Part shown: positions 1-5,724 of the stretch, piece by piece
Layout: every line of letters begins with the position of its first letter
How positions within the stretch are numbered: position 1 is the first letter of the stretch
From: CAZPLZ01 sp964587525
GTDB taxonomy: Bacteria > Oederibacteriota > CAKKQC01
Length of the DNA: 5,724 bases
Direction: 5' to 3'
Assembly (NCBI GenBank): GCA_964587525.1
Contig: CAZPLZ010000193.1
Location: 1 to 5,724, forward strand
The notes under the pieces: generated by a model
Databases searched by the model: none
What the model was told of the DNA's origin: nothing
What the model saw: the letters and a program-made list of their open reading frames with translations, nothing else
Program-made: the position numbers and the translations under genes

Positions 1-1
1 G

Positions 2-922
2 GCGCTCATCGTGAGCGCATCTTCGGTGGATGCGGGGCGTGCGGCAGGTTCCGCTGCACTCATCATTGGCAAGCTGCCCGTCGGTACCCGCGCCATCGGC
101 CTCTCCGGCGCCTACACCGCGGTGGCCGGTGAACCTGCCGCCGTGTACTGGAACCTCGCGGGCCTGGCCCGGGTCAGCCGCACGCAGATGGAGGGCCTGC
201 ACGTCGAGCAGGGGCAGGAAATCCGCATGGAGAATCTCCTGTTCGCGCAGCCCATGATGTACGGGGGAACCTTGGGGGTCGGCGGGAGCTATATGAGCCA
301 GCCGCCACTCCTTGAATTTGATGAGTCCGGTAACTTCACTGGCAGGACGTTCACGGCGTATCAGTTCAAGAGTGCGGTTGGATACGGACAGGATCTCTCC
401 CGCCTCACACCGGTACCTTGGCTGGGGCCGCTGTGGTCGAGGGGCGCGGTGGGCGCGAGCATCACGGCGCTGGGAGAGGGGATCGCGGGGACCCGCAGCT
501 ACTCCGCCACGCTCGATCTCGGGTATCTCTACGAGGACGCAAACGCGGGCCGCTCCGTGGGGATTGTGGCGCGGCAGCTCGGGGCGCCGGTACGCGGCAG
601 CCCGTTGCCGGTCACGGGTCAGGTGGGCGTGGCGCAGGTGCTGGAAGACTGGCTCCTGACGTTCGACCTGCTCACCGCTGCCGACGACGCCTTCCGGCTC
701 CGGGGAGGCGTGGAGTGGACGTACGAAACCGATTTCGGCGCGGTCTCACTGCGAGGCGGTGGGCAGCACAGTCTGTCCTCCGTGCTGCTGGCGCCGTTCT
801 CGGCCGGCCTGGGATACCGGTTTCACCTTCCGCAGCACCTGATATTCACGTTGGAGTACGCGTTCGTGCCGGTCAAGGGTTTTGAGGACCTCCATGCGAT
901 CTCCGTGCAGATCGGCCTGTGA
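2..922 (+). CDS. PorV/UPF0164-like outer-membrane beta-barrel protein, 5' end missing
   Basis: Probable outer-membrane barrel of the PorV/PorQ (UPF0164) type. The frame is open to the left edge, reading ALIVSASSVDAG before the first mature residues; this looks like the end of a signal peptide, so the GTG at base 11 is probably internal and the true start lies outside the window. The family hallmark follows: GTRAIGLSGAYTAVAG, then AAVYWNLAGLA, matching the usual G-A-R-A-x-G-M-G-G-A-Y-x-A-V-A ... Y-W-N-P-A-G-L pattern (with Leu in place of Pro). The rest alternates short hydrophobic or aromatic strands with Gly-rich turns and ends in a strand (HAISVQIGL), as barrels do. About 300 mature residues fits the family. 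In Bacteroidetes PorV serves type IX secretion, but many lineages carry relatives of unknown role, so the function here is open. Composition is far more GC-rich than the genes to the right. No clear terminator follows. Confidence 0.85.
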   Translation, partial: ALIVSASSVDAGRAAGSAALIIGKLPVGTRAIGLSGAYTAVAGEPAAVYWNLAGLARVSRTQMEGLHVEQGQEIRMENLLFAQPMMYGGTLGVGGSYMSQPPLLEFDESGNFTGRTFTAYQFKSAVGYGQDLSRLTPVPWLGPLWSRGAVGASITALGEGIAGTRSYSATLDLGYLYEDANAGRSVGIVARQLGAPVRGSPLPVTGQVGVAQVLEDWLLTFDLLTAADDAFRLRGGVEWTYETDFGAVSLRGGGQHSLSSVLLAPFSAGLGYRFHLPQHLIFTLEYAFVPVKGFEDLHAISVQIGL

Positions 923-1031
923 TGTCCTCGCGCTGACCCTGACGGCCCGGTTGTAGGTCACTCCATCCAGCCTGTGTCGTGGCCGCACAGCGCCTGTCGC
1001 GTTAGACTAGTTCCCTCAGAGGACCAAGCTT

Positions 1032-1037
1032 TATAAT
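1032..1037 (+). promoter_or_regulatory. possible -10 element of the MNT gene
   Basis: A perfect TATAAT lies only 8 bases before the ATG at 1046. No good -35 hexamer sits 16-18 bases upstream (TTAGAC at 1002-1007 is too far), and no Shine-Dalgarno sequence lies at normal distance from the ATG (AGAGGA at 1019-1024 is about 21 bases away). If this is the real -10, transcription would start almost at the ATG and the message would be leaderless. It could also be a chance match. Confidence 0.35.
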
Positions 1038-1045
1038 AGCCACCA

Positions 1046-1345
1046 ATGAAGACAACGCGAGACTTTATCCTGAAAAAGCTTGCCGCCAGCCGGTCCGTAC
1101 TGAGGAGGCATGGAGTCCGCAGGCTGGCCATCTTCGGCTCAGCCGTCAGGGGTGAACGCAACAAGAATAGTGACCTCGATTTTCTGGTTGAGTTCAATCA
1201 GCCAACCTTCGATGCCTACATGGACCTCAAGGCCTATCTCGAAAAGCGTTTCCGCTGCAAGGTAGATCTTGTGCTCGCCGACGCCCTCAAGCCAAGGTTG
1301 CGGCCAGTGATCCTGAACCAGGCCATGCATGTCCCGGGACTATAA
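1046..1345 (+). CDS. MNT-type nucleotidyltransferase (MntA-like antitoxin candidate)
   Basis: A 99-residue minimal nucleotidyltransferase of the DNA polymerase beta superfamily. The signature GSx10DxD is intact: Gly31-Ser32, then Asp43 and Asp45 in SDLDFLVEF; the third acidic residue is probably Asp74 in KVDLVL. The C-terminus (RPVILNQAMHV) matches the closing helix common in this family. Proteins of this size usually pair with a HEPN-domain protein encoded just downstream; in characterised MntA-HepT pairs the MNT protein is the antitoxin and inactivates the HEPN RNase by transferring AMP to a tyrosine. Here the next frame begins inside this gene, as in such pairs, but is cut short, so the enzyme may now be an orphan. 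All catalytic residues being present argues that this gene itself is not decayed. The ATG at 1046 gives the standard N-terminal helix before the catalytic motif. The specific substrate cannot be read from the sequence. Confidence 0.88.
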   Translation: MKTTRDFILKKLAASRSVLRRHGVRRLAIFGSAVRGERNKNSDLDFLVEFNQPTFDAYMDLKAYLEKRFRCKVDLVLADALKPRLRPVILNQAMHVPGL

Positions 1346-1418
1346 GCAGCGCGCAAAGCCTGTAGGATTCGTCAGAGGAGTTCTGCTGGACTACTTGTGT
1401 GGTGGGCTAATTACGTGA
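1329..1418 (+). pseudogene. truncated HEPN-domain protein (MNT partner remnant)
   Basis: A frame starting at ATG 1329, overlapping the last 17 bases of the MNT gene, reads MSRDYKQRAK and then diverges, ending at TGA 1416-1418 after 29 residues. The opening MSRDYK is typical of small HEPN proteins (HepT type), which are about 100-140 residues long and lie right after an MNT gene with a short overlap. The rest of the domain, including the RNase motif R-x4-6-H, is absent, and I found no continuation of it in the other forward frames to base 1452. The likely explanation is a deletion that removed nearly all of the gene just after codon 10. Position and opening residues support the call; the matching stretch is short, so a chance resemblance cannot be excluded. 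A 29-residue product would have no RNase activity. Confidence 0.5.
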
Positions 1419-1436
1419 TTGGCTGGAACGACATAC

Positions 1437-1447
1437 GGAGGAAAGGA
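1437..1447 (+). promoter_or_regulatory. strong ribosome binding site of the small membrane protein
   Basis: The purine run GGAGGAAAGGA precedes the ATG at 1453. Its GGAGG core ends 11 bases before the start codon and its AAAGGA part ends 5 bases before it. This is the best Shine-Dalgarno sequence in the window and is the main reason to accept the short gene that follows. Confidence 0.65.
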
Positions 1448-1452
1448 ACAAG

Positions 1453-1602
1453 ATGATGATCGAGGTAGACCCTAAATTTTTCTATGTCGTTGGCGTGGTT
1501 GTCCTTCTTGGCTTCCTTCTGTCTATGTGGGGTGCACCTCTCGTGGAGATATTCGATCGTTTGAAGCAGCGCAGGAAGCGTTATCACTACCGGTATCACT
1601 GA
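1453..1602 (+). CDS. small single-pass membrane protein, 49 aa, unknown function
   Basis: I do not recognise a family. The product begins MMIEVDPKFF, followed by one hydrophobic helix at about residues 9-31 (FFYVVGVVVLLGFLLSMWG) and a strongly basic, aromatic tail (RLKQRRKRYHYRYH). With an acidic N-terminus and a tail carrying about seven Lys/Arg residues, the positive-inside rule predicts the N-terminus outside and the tail in the cytoplasm. The start is ATG 1453 (or ATG 1456, one codon on), supported by the purine-rich binding site before it. It lies 34 bases after the stop of the truncated HEPN frame. Single-helix proteins with a basic tail occur among small regulators of membrane complexes and among membrane-acting toxins; neither role can be assigned from sequence. 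The chance that such a short frame is spurious is reduced by the ribosome binding site and the clean membrane topology. Confidence 0.6.
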   Translation: MMIEVDPKFFYVVGVVVLLGFLLSMWGAPLVEIFDRLKQRRKRYHYRYH

Positions 1603-1743
1603 GTCTTTTGTTCTACTGACTCCTCAGGTATCGTTCATCCGCTTGCCAAGCTACGCGAGTGGTTTTTCCGCACGGCCGATCTTCCTATTTGTAAAGGCGG
1701 CTCCATCACCGGATAGGCCTCTACGGTGTCTGGTACGACAGAG
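1603..1743. other. non-coding stretch between the small gene and the hairpin
   Basis: No convincing gene, RNA or repeat is visible. Short open frames exist (one from 1603 ends at a TAG near 1713, another runs to TGA 1751-1753), but neither has a start with a ribosome binding site or a recognisable motif. It may be the 3' untranslated region leading to the terminator, or the remains of deleted sequence. Confidence 0.4.
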
Positions 1744-1780
1744 ACCCGTGTGAATAATCTCACACGGGTTTTGCTTTTGT
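1744..1780 (+). terminator. rho-independent terminator
   Basis: A perfect 10-base-pair inverted repeat, ACCCGTGTGA (1744-1753) and TCACACGGGT (1760-1769), encloses a 6-base loop (ATAATC). It is followed directly by the T-rich run TTTGCTTTTGT. This is the classic form of an intrinsic terminator on the + strand and probably ends the transcript of the MNT/small-membrane-protein group, leaving a 3' tail of about 140 bases after the last stop codon. The minus strand has no comparable T-run after the stem, so one-way termination is more likely. Confidence 0.85.
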
Positions 1781-1798
1781 GCCCACCCGGGTTGGTTC

Positions 1799-1984
1799 TT
1801 GCTTGTTTTCCATCCGTGGGGCACACGAATTGTCTTTCCCCTCTACTTCTCTGGACCTGTGAGTTCATCGTTGTTGGAATGGAACGGCCAGAACCAAGAA
1901 GGCCGGTCGGTGGCGCCTGGGGTGTATCTGTGGATCGTCGAGGGTGAGCGACGCAAAGAGCGAGGTAAACTTATTGTGGAATGA
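1799..1984 (+). pseudogene. orphan C-terminal tail of a FlgD-Ig-like domain protein
   Basis: The last ~45 codons read LLEWNGQNQEGRSV, APGVYLWIVEG and GKLIVE before TGA 1982-1984. This matches the end of the FlgD-Ig-like domain (W-D/N-G-x-D/N-x-x-G-R-x-V-x-x-G-V-Y-x-Y ... R-K-L-V), which commonly closes long secreted proteins in FCB-group and candidate-phylum bacteria and can act in export or surface attachment, like the type IX sorting tails. The frame opens only at 1754, right after a stop inside the terminator hairpin, and no signal peptide, start with a ribosome binding site or upstream domain is present. It therefore looks like the 3' stub of a larger gene whose body was deleted. The TTG at 1799 is only a formal start. 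The well-kept motif suggests recent loss. Confidence 0.6.
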
Positions 1985-2144
1985 CATGGGTGGGAGTGCT
2001 CTTGGGCATGACGATGACCGTTGCCATCAACTCCTGTTTTATATGGTTTTTCAACGCTCCGGGCTACTATAGAGATTGGGGGGTCTTGGGCCAGAGAACA
2101 GAAGGGGTTCTCTACTAAAAAGCATGCCTATCAATTATGTGAAC
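1985..2144. other. leader region of the large surface-protein gene
   Basis: No gene or hairpin I would defend. A 45-codon frame from ATG 1981 (overlapping the stop of the tail fragment as ATGA) ends at TAA 2116-2118 and lacks a well-placed ribosome binding site. TACTAT at 2065-2070 could be a weak -10 element but has no matching -35. The promoter of the large gene should lie here or further upstream, past the terminator. Confidence 0.3.
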
Positions 2145-5100
2145 ATGAGAGACTTCGTGCTCTTAACCGCGCTGCTAAGGAAGAATTTTGTTCGCCGGCT
2201 ATTGGTGGGGTTCCTTTCTCTGATTGGGCTGTATCTGATTACCATCCAGACTGCGGGTATGTGTCGCGCCGATTGTCCGCTCCCTCTCCTATGGTCAAAA
2301 AGTTACAACTCCCCAGCTGACTCAGAGGATGTAGCAAACGATGTGGCCGTAGATTCCAGTGGAAACATTGCTGTCGTGGGATACGAATGGCGGTCTGATT
2401 TGTCGGAGTTCTATAATTGGCGCGTTCTTGTCTACGATGCCAGTGGCAATCTGAGCTGGTCTAGAACTTATAACGGTCCGAGCGATTGGGAGGATCAAGC
2501 CTTCGGCGTAGTCTTCGATTCCGGTGGAAACGTTGTCGTTGTTGGGAGCGATGACCGCTCTGTCGAAGGTGAAAATCTGAATTGGCGGATTCATAAGTAT
2601 AGTTCCACTGGGACGTTGCTTTGGAGCCGCACGTACAACAGTCCGGCAAATTCCGAAGATGCGGCGCGTGGTGTTGCGATCGACTCAGGCAACGACATCA
2701 TTGTTGTGGGGTACGAGAACCGTCCTGATATATCCGACGGATATAACGTGCTCATTCGCAAGTATGATCCGGGCGGTACGCTCATTTGGAGCAGAACATC
2801 GGGAGGTATCCCAGGAGGGGATGATCGCGCACTTTCCGTCACGGTGGATTTATCGGACAACGTTATTGTGGTTGGATATGAAACCACAGCCGGTGGTTCA
2901 AAAGATTTCCTGGTACAGAAATATGATTCGCTCGGCAATCGATTGTGGAGTAAAACCTATGACAGTCCTGGTGCCGGGGATGATCATGCGAGTGATGCTG
3001 CGGCGGATTCGTTCGGGAATATTTTCGCTGTCGGATTAGAAAGAAGGACGGATTTAGGTGAGGGTGCGAATTGGCTCGTTCGCAAGTACGATTCCTTAGG
3101 AAATATTCTGTGGAGTCGGACCTATAACGGAATCGATGACTGGGAAGATGTGGCTACTGGGGTTGCGATAACTTCAGCCGACGAAATTGTGGTCGTGGGT
3201 TACTACAACTATCTCGATTGGCTTATTTATAAATACGATCAAAACGGGGACTTGGTGTGGAGTGCTACATACAGTTATCCCTGGTGGGAAAATCATGCAC
3301 AAGGTGTAGCTATAAATGGTTCGGACGAGATTATTGTTGCTGGCTATCACGACCGTGATGATGTTGGGCAGTGGTTGGATTTCCATATTCGGGTCTATGA
3401 ACCGGAAATCTTGCCTGCATGTTTTGAATCAAGCCTAATTGCTCAGCCAAGTCCAATTGTATCAGTCGGTGATTTGTTGACGGTGGTCTTCACGGTTACG
3501 AATGCAGGAATTGGAAATATGGTGAATCTTGAACCGTTCCTGGATGTCAACGAAGGTGCATCGCTGATCAGTTATCTAAGTGGACCGATTCCGAGTAACC
3601 TTGCCATCTTGCCAGGGGGTGGATCGCAGTCGTTTACGTGGACGTTCAGTGTGATAGGGGCGGGACCCGTGGTGTTCACTGGCACCGTTGTTGGGGCGGA
3701 TGAAGGCTCGGGAACGCCGCGCGTAACTTCGAAGAGTATTTTTGATTTCATCAGTCCCGTTTCAACACCGATCGCTGGCGATAGCGTAGGCACTGAGTTT
3801 TGGCTGGCATTTACGAAAATTCATAGCAAAAATCCATTCCGCCTCTATCTGATGATCACTAGCGTGACCGCGACGACAGGGGTGGTCAGTATCCCTGGCC
3901 TGAGTTTCACGTCGCCATTTTCGGTGACCCCAGGAGTCACCACGACCGTGTGGCTTCCCTCAGGCGTATACGTTGATACCGATGACGGCATACAAAACAA
4001 AGGAATTCATGTTGTTTCAACTAACGAAATAGCGGTCTTTGGTATGAGTCATGAGAAGAGCTCTACTGATGGGTATGTGGGTCTCCCTGTGGATGTCCTC
4101 GGTACAGAATATATAGTGCTTGCATATGGCGGCTTTGGATCAGAGGTAGGGTCAGAATTTGCCATCGTTGCGACAGCTGATAATACGACAATGGGCATCA
4201 CGCCCTCGGTGACCGCGGGATCACACCCTGCTGGTGTGACGTACTTCGTAGTATTGAACCAAGGGCAAGTGTACCAGCTCGTCAATGATTCAATGCTTGC
4301 TCTCACTGGCAGTGAGATTAGGTCGGACAAGCCGGTGGCAGTGTTCGGAGGACATTGGAGAACTGGCATACCTATATCAGTCGCTTATTGGGACCACCTC
4401 CTAGAGCAGCTTTTTCCAGTTCCGGAATGGGGAACTCGATACCTTACCATCCCACTCGCGTACCGGATGAACGGGGACACATTTCGCTTTGTCGCTGCGG
4501 TGGATGGCACGCGTGTTCTGATCAATGGGTGTTTTATAGGAGTGGAACTTGATCGGGGAGAGTTCCATGAGCAGATCATAGAGGGTCCAGCCGAAATCAC
4601 TTCCAGCCAGCCAATTATGGTGGCGCAATATGCCAATGGCAGTACATATGATTCGGTAGCTGGGACCGGACCGTTCTTCATGTTGGTGCCCCACACAGGG
4701 CAGTTCCTCTCCGATTACACGATTGCGAGTTCAGACGATACTGAGCATCCGAATGTCAATTACCTTAACGTTATCGCGCCAGATGGCGTGGTTGGATCGC
4801 TGACCGTAGATGGTTCGGCTATTCCGGCGGGTGACTACACTTCTATAGCATGTTCGGGATATTCAGGAGTTCAAGTACCGGTTGCCCAAACGGCCCACAC
4901 CCTGGCTGCTCCCTTGCCATTTGGCGTAGCGGTCTATGGTTTTAACACTGGTGGCTTACATGAGGAGTCGTATGGTTATCCCGGCGGCTTCGCGTTTGGT
5001 CAGCCGACTGTCCAGCCTGAACTTGTACTCACGATGACTCCAACAGCTTGGGCCATCGGCATCGGGGATCGATTTGCATATCAAATAACCCTACAAAACA

Positions 5101-5724
5101 TAGGTTCCGATACGGCCTACAGCGTTAGCCTATGGGACACCGTACCCGCGGAATTAACACTGGAGTCGGTCAGCGCCGGTGGTACCTTCGACGGAACAAT
5201 GGTTGTATGGACTGCCGCGGACCTATTCCCTGGAGCATCTCTGACGTTTTCCATAGAAATGTCGGCCACGGCTGCAGTATCAACAGTTGGTCCCAACTGG
5301 GCCTCAGCTGGTTGCCAAAATTGTCCGCTGGATAGCAACATGATCACCATACAAGTTAATCCTGGGATTCCTGTCATTGAGAAGACTGCGATACCTACTG
5401 CAAAAGCAATTCCCGGAAACATCTTAACCTACACGATCTCGTGGAGTAATGCCGGTATGGCAACGATTTACGATTTGACGATTACGGATACCATGCCAAA
5501 TGGTACGACTTACCGTTCCCCTTCATTGGCCCACTATTCGCAGCCCGACTGGCTTGGTTCAGCTACCCTGAGTACATCAGTCTATGCGACGTCAATTGGT
5601 GGGCCATGGACAAACGGAGAACCACCCGATGGAACTGCAGTGCCACTTGTGTTGCGTTGGGTCGTTGATCGCGTCGCACCGGGGAAGACTGGTTACCTCA
5701 AGTTTCAAGTGACTGTTTCATCGA
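2145..5724 (+). CDS. large secreted mosaic protein: beta-propeller, CARDB-like, IgGFc-binding-like and DUF11-like domains; 3' end missing
   Basis: One frame runs without a stop to the right edge (at least 1,193 codons). Residues 12-18 (RKNFVRR) and the hydrophobic core at 19-32 form a signal peptide, with cleavage probably near residues 38-42 (TAGMCRA). Residues 48-421 hold seven repeats of 49-55 residues with LLWSRTYN, GVAxDSxGNxxVVGYE and RKYDxxGN elements, resembling SBBP-type beta-propeller blades. Residues 422-534 resemble CARDB (SPIVSVGDLLTVVFTVTNAG). Residues 545-951 resemble the IgGFc-binding N-terminal region (GTEFWLAF, 549-556; SDKPVAVFGGHW; FFMLVPHTGQF). Residues 956-1074 and 1075 onward resemble DUF11 (YQITLQNIGSDTAY; LTYTISWSNAG). 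It is expected to be exported and surface-exposed or released, with an adhesive or binding role inferred from domain types only. ATG 2124, seven codons upstream, is an alternative start; neither has a good ribosome binding site, and 2145 gives the more normal signal peptide. AT-richer than the left-hand barrel gene. Confidence 0.92.
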   Translation, partial: MRDFVLLTALLRKNFVRRLLVGFLSLIGLYLITIQTAGMCRADCPLPLLWSKSYNSPADSEDVANDVAVDSSGNIAVVGYEWRSDLSEFYNWRVLVYDASGNLSWSRTYNGPSDWEDQAFGVVFDSGGNVVVVGSDDRSVEGENLNWRIHKYSSTGTLLWSRTYNSPANSEDAARGVAIDSGNDIIVVGYENRPDISDGYNVLIRKYDPGGTLIWSRTSGGIPGGDDRALSVTVDLSDNVIVVGYETTAGGSKDFLVQKYDSLGNRLWSKTYDSPGAGDDHASDAAADSFGNIFAVGLERRTDLGEGANWLVRKYDSLGNILWSRTYNGIDDWEDVATGVAITSADEIVVVGYYNYLDWLIYKYDQNGDLVWSATYSYPWWENHAQGVAINGSDEIIVAGYHDRDDVGQWLDFHIRVYEPEILPACFESSLIAQPSPIVSVGDLLTVVFTVTNAGIGNMVNLEPFLDVNEGASLISYLSGPIPSNLAILPGGGSQSFTWTFSVIGAGPVVFTGTVVGADEGSGTPRVTSKSIFDFISPVSTPIAGDSVGTEFWLAFTKIHSKNPFRLYLMITSVTATTGVVSIPGLSFTSPFSVTPGVTTTVWLPSGVYVDTDDGIQNKGIHVVSTNEIAVFGMSHEKSSTDGYVGLPVDVLGTEYIVLAYGGFGSEVGSEFAIVATADNTTMGITPSVTAGSHPAGVTYFVVLNQGQVYQLVNDSMLALTGSEIRSDKPVAVFGGHWRTGIPISVAYWDHLLEQLFPVPEWGTRYLTIPLAYRMNGDTFRFVAAVDGTRVLINGCFIGVELDRGEFHEQIIEGPAEITSSQPIMVAQYANGSTYDSVAGTGPFFMLVPHTGQFLSDYTIASSDDTEHPNVNYLNVIAPDGVVGSLTVDGSAIPAGDYTSIACSGYSGVQVPVAQTAHTLAAPLPFGVAVYGFNTGGLHEESYGYPGGFAFGQPTVQPELVLTMTPTAWAIGIGDRFAYQITLQNIGSDTAYSVSLWDTVPAELTLESVSAGGTFDGTMVVWTAADLFPGASLTFSIEMSATAAVSTVGPNWASAGCQNCPLDSNMITIQVNPGIPVIEKTAIPTAKAIPGNILTYTISWSNAGMATIYDLTITDTMPNGTTYRSPSLAHYSQPDWLGSATLSTSVYATSIGGPWTNGEPPDGTAVPLVLRWVVDRVAPGKTGYLKFQVTVSS
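2286..3407 (+). repeat. seven tandem beta-propeller repeats in the large secreted protein
   Basis: Repeats start at 2286, 2451, 2616, 2781, 2940, 3105 and 3252, with lengths of 55, 55, 55, 53, 55, 49 and about 52 codons. Each opens with a strand like L-x-W-S-R/K-T-Y, has an acidic turn (SED, WED or GDD), then G-V-A-x-D-S-x-x-x-I-x-V-V-G-Y, and closes with a strand like W-x-x-R-K-Y-D. The codons for the shared WSRTYN element differ between repeats, so they are old duplications kept at protein level rather than fresh DNA copies. Seven units match a closed seven-bladed propeller. Variation concentrates in the loop between the VVGY strand and the last strand, which is shorter in repeats 4 and 6. 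Confidence 0.82.

Noticed and set aside
418..885. A 155-codon + strand frame inside the PorV-like gene.
   Set aside because: Arg/Gly/Ala-rich composition expected from a shifted frame of GC-rich DNA; the barrel frame carries the family motifs.
972..989. Short inverted repeat CTGTG/CACAG after the PorV-like gene, considered as a terminator.
   Set aside because: Only five base pairs around a nine-base loop, with no T-run after it.
2065..2070. TACTAT as a -10 element for the large gene.
   Set aside because: Only four of six consensus bases and no -35 hexamer at 16-18 bases upstream.
1981..2118. A 45-codon frame with a hydrophobic N-terminal half (MTWVGVLLGMTMTVAINS), overlapping the FlgD-like tail stop as ATGA.
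   Set aside because: No Shine-Dalgarno sequence at a useful distance, no recognisable motif, and the gene fragment it overlaps is itself broken, so translational coupling is unlikely.
2256..2264. AGMC near the signal peptide end, considered as a lipoprotein lipobox.
   Set aside because: The residue before Cys is Met rather than Gly, Ala or Ser, so ordinary signal peptidase I cleavage is more likely.
2021..2320. A 99-codon + strand frame beginning MPSTPVLYGFSTLRA.
   Set aside because: From 2145 on it overlaps the signal peptide and first propeller repeat of the large gene in another frame; it has no domain signal of its own.
4049..4696. Minus-strand open frames of about 100 codons opposite the IgGFc-binding-like region.
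   Set aside because: They lie opposite a continuous, domain-rich + strand frame and show low-complexity Ser/Thr/Pro composition typical of antisense shadows.
1..5724. CRISPR arrays, tRNA or rRNA genes, insertion sequence ends.
   Set aside because: No regularly spaced short DNA repeats, no cloverleaf-like sequences, no transposase motifs or terminal inverted repeats were seen; the repeats in the large gene are protein-coding.

Overview
The window looks like bacterial chromosome (or metagenome contig) from a Gram-negative, diderm lineage of the broad Fibrobacteres-Chlorobi-Bacteroidetes or related candidate-phylum type. That is inference, from a PorV/UPF0164-like outer-membrane barrel protein, a FlgD-Ig-type C-terminal tail fragment, and a very long secreted protein built from beta-propeller, CARDB-like, IgGFc-binding-like and DUF11-like modules. 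No ribosomal RNA, tRNA or other strict taxonomic marker is present, so the assignment is loose.

Layout, all on the + strand. (1) Bases 2-922: the 3' part of a PorV-like barrel gene, very GC-rich, entering from outside the window. (2) Bases 1046-1418: a complete small MNT-type nucleotidyltransferase gene, overlapped by the start of what looks like its HEPN partner; that partner runs into a stop after 29 codons, so the toxin-antitoxin-like pair appears broken. (3) Bases 1453-1602: a 49-residue single-pass membrane protein with a strong ribosome binding site. (4) Bases 1603-2144: mostly non-coding, with a perfect hairpin terminator (1744-1780) and the orphan C-terminal tail of a FlgD-Ig-like domain protein (about 1799-1984). 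(5) Bases 2145 to the right edge: one uninterrupted reading frame of at least 1,193 codons with no stop in the window. It encodes a signal peptide, seven ~50-55-residue beta-propeller repeats, a CARDB-like domain, an IgGFc-binding-like region and two DUF11-like domains, and continues past the edge.

The main biological theme is the cell envelope: an outer-membrane protein at the left, a stray FlgD-like tail, and a giant exported adhesin-like protein at the right. Base composition drops sharply after the PorV-like gene (bases 541-600 are 46/60 G+C; bases 2581-2640 are 29/60), so everything to the right of about base 930 may have a different history. The broken gene pair and the orphan tail in between suggest a small zone of gene turnover between the two envelope genes. 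No complete, clearly new multi-gene system is visible; the most unusual object is the large mosaic protein.
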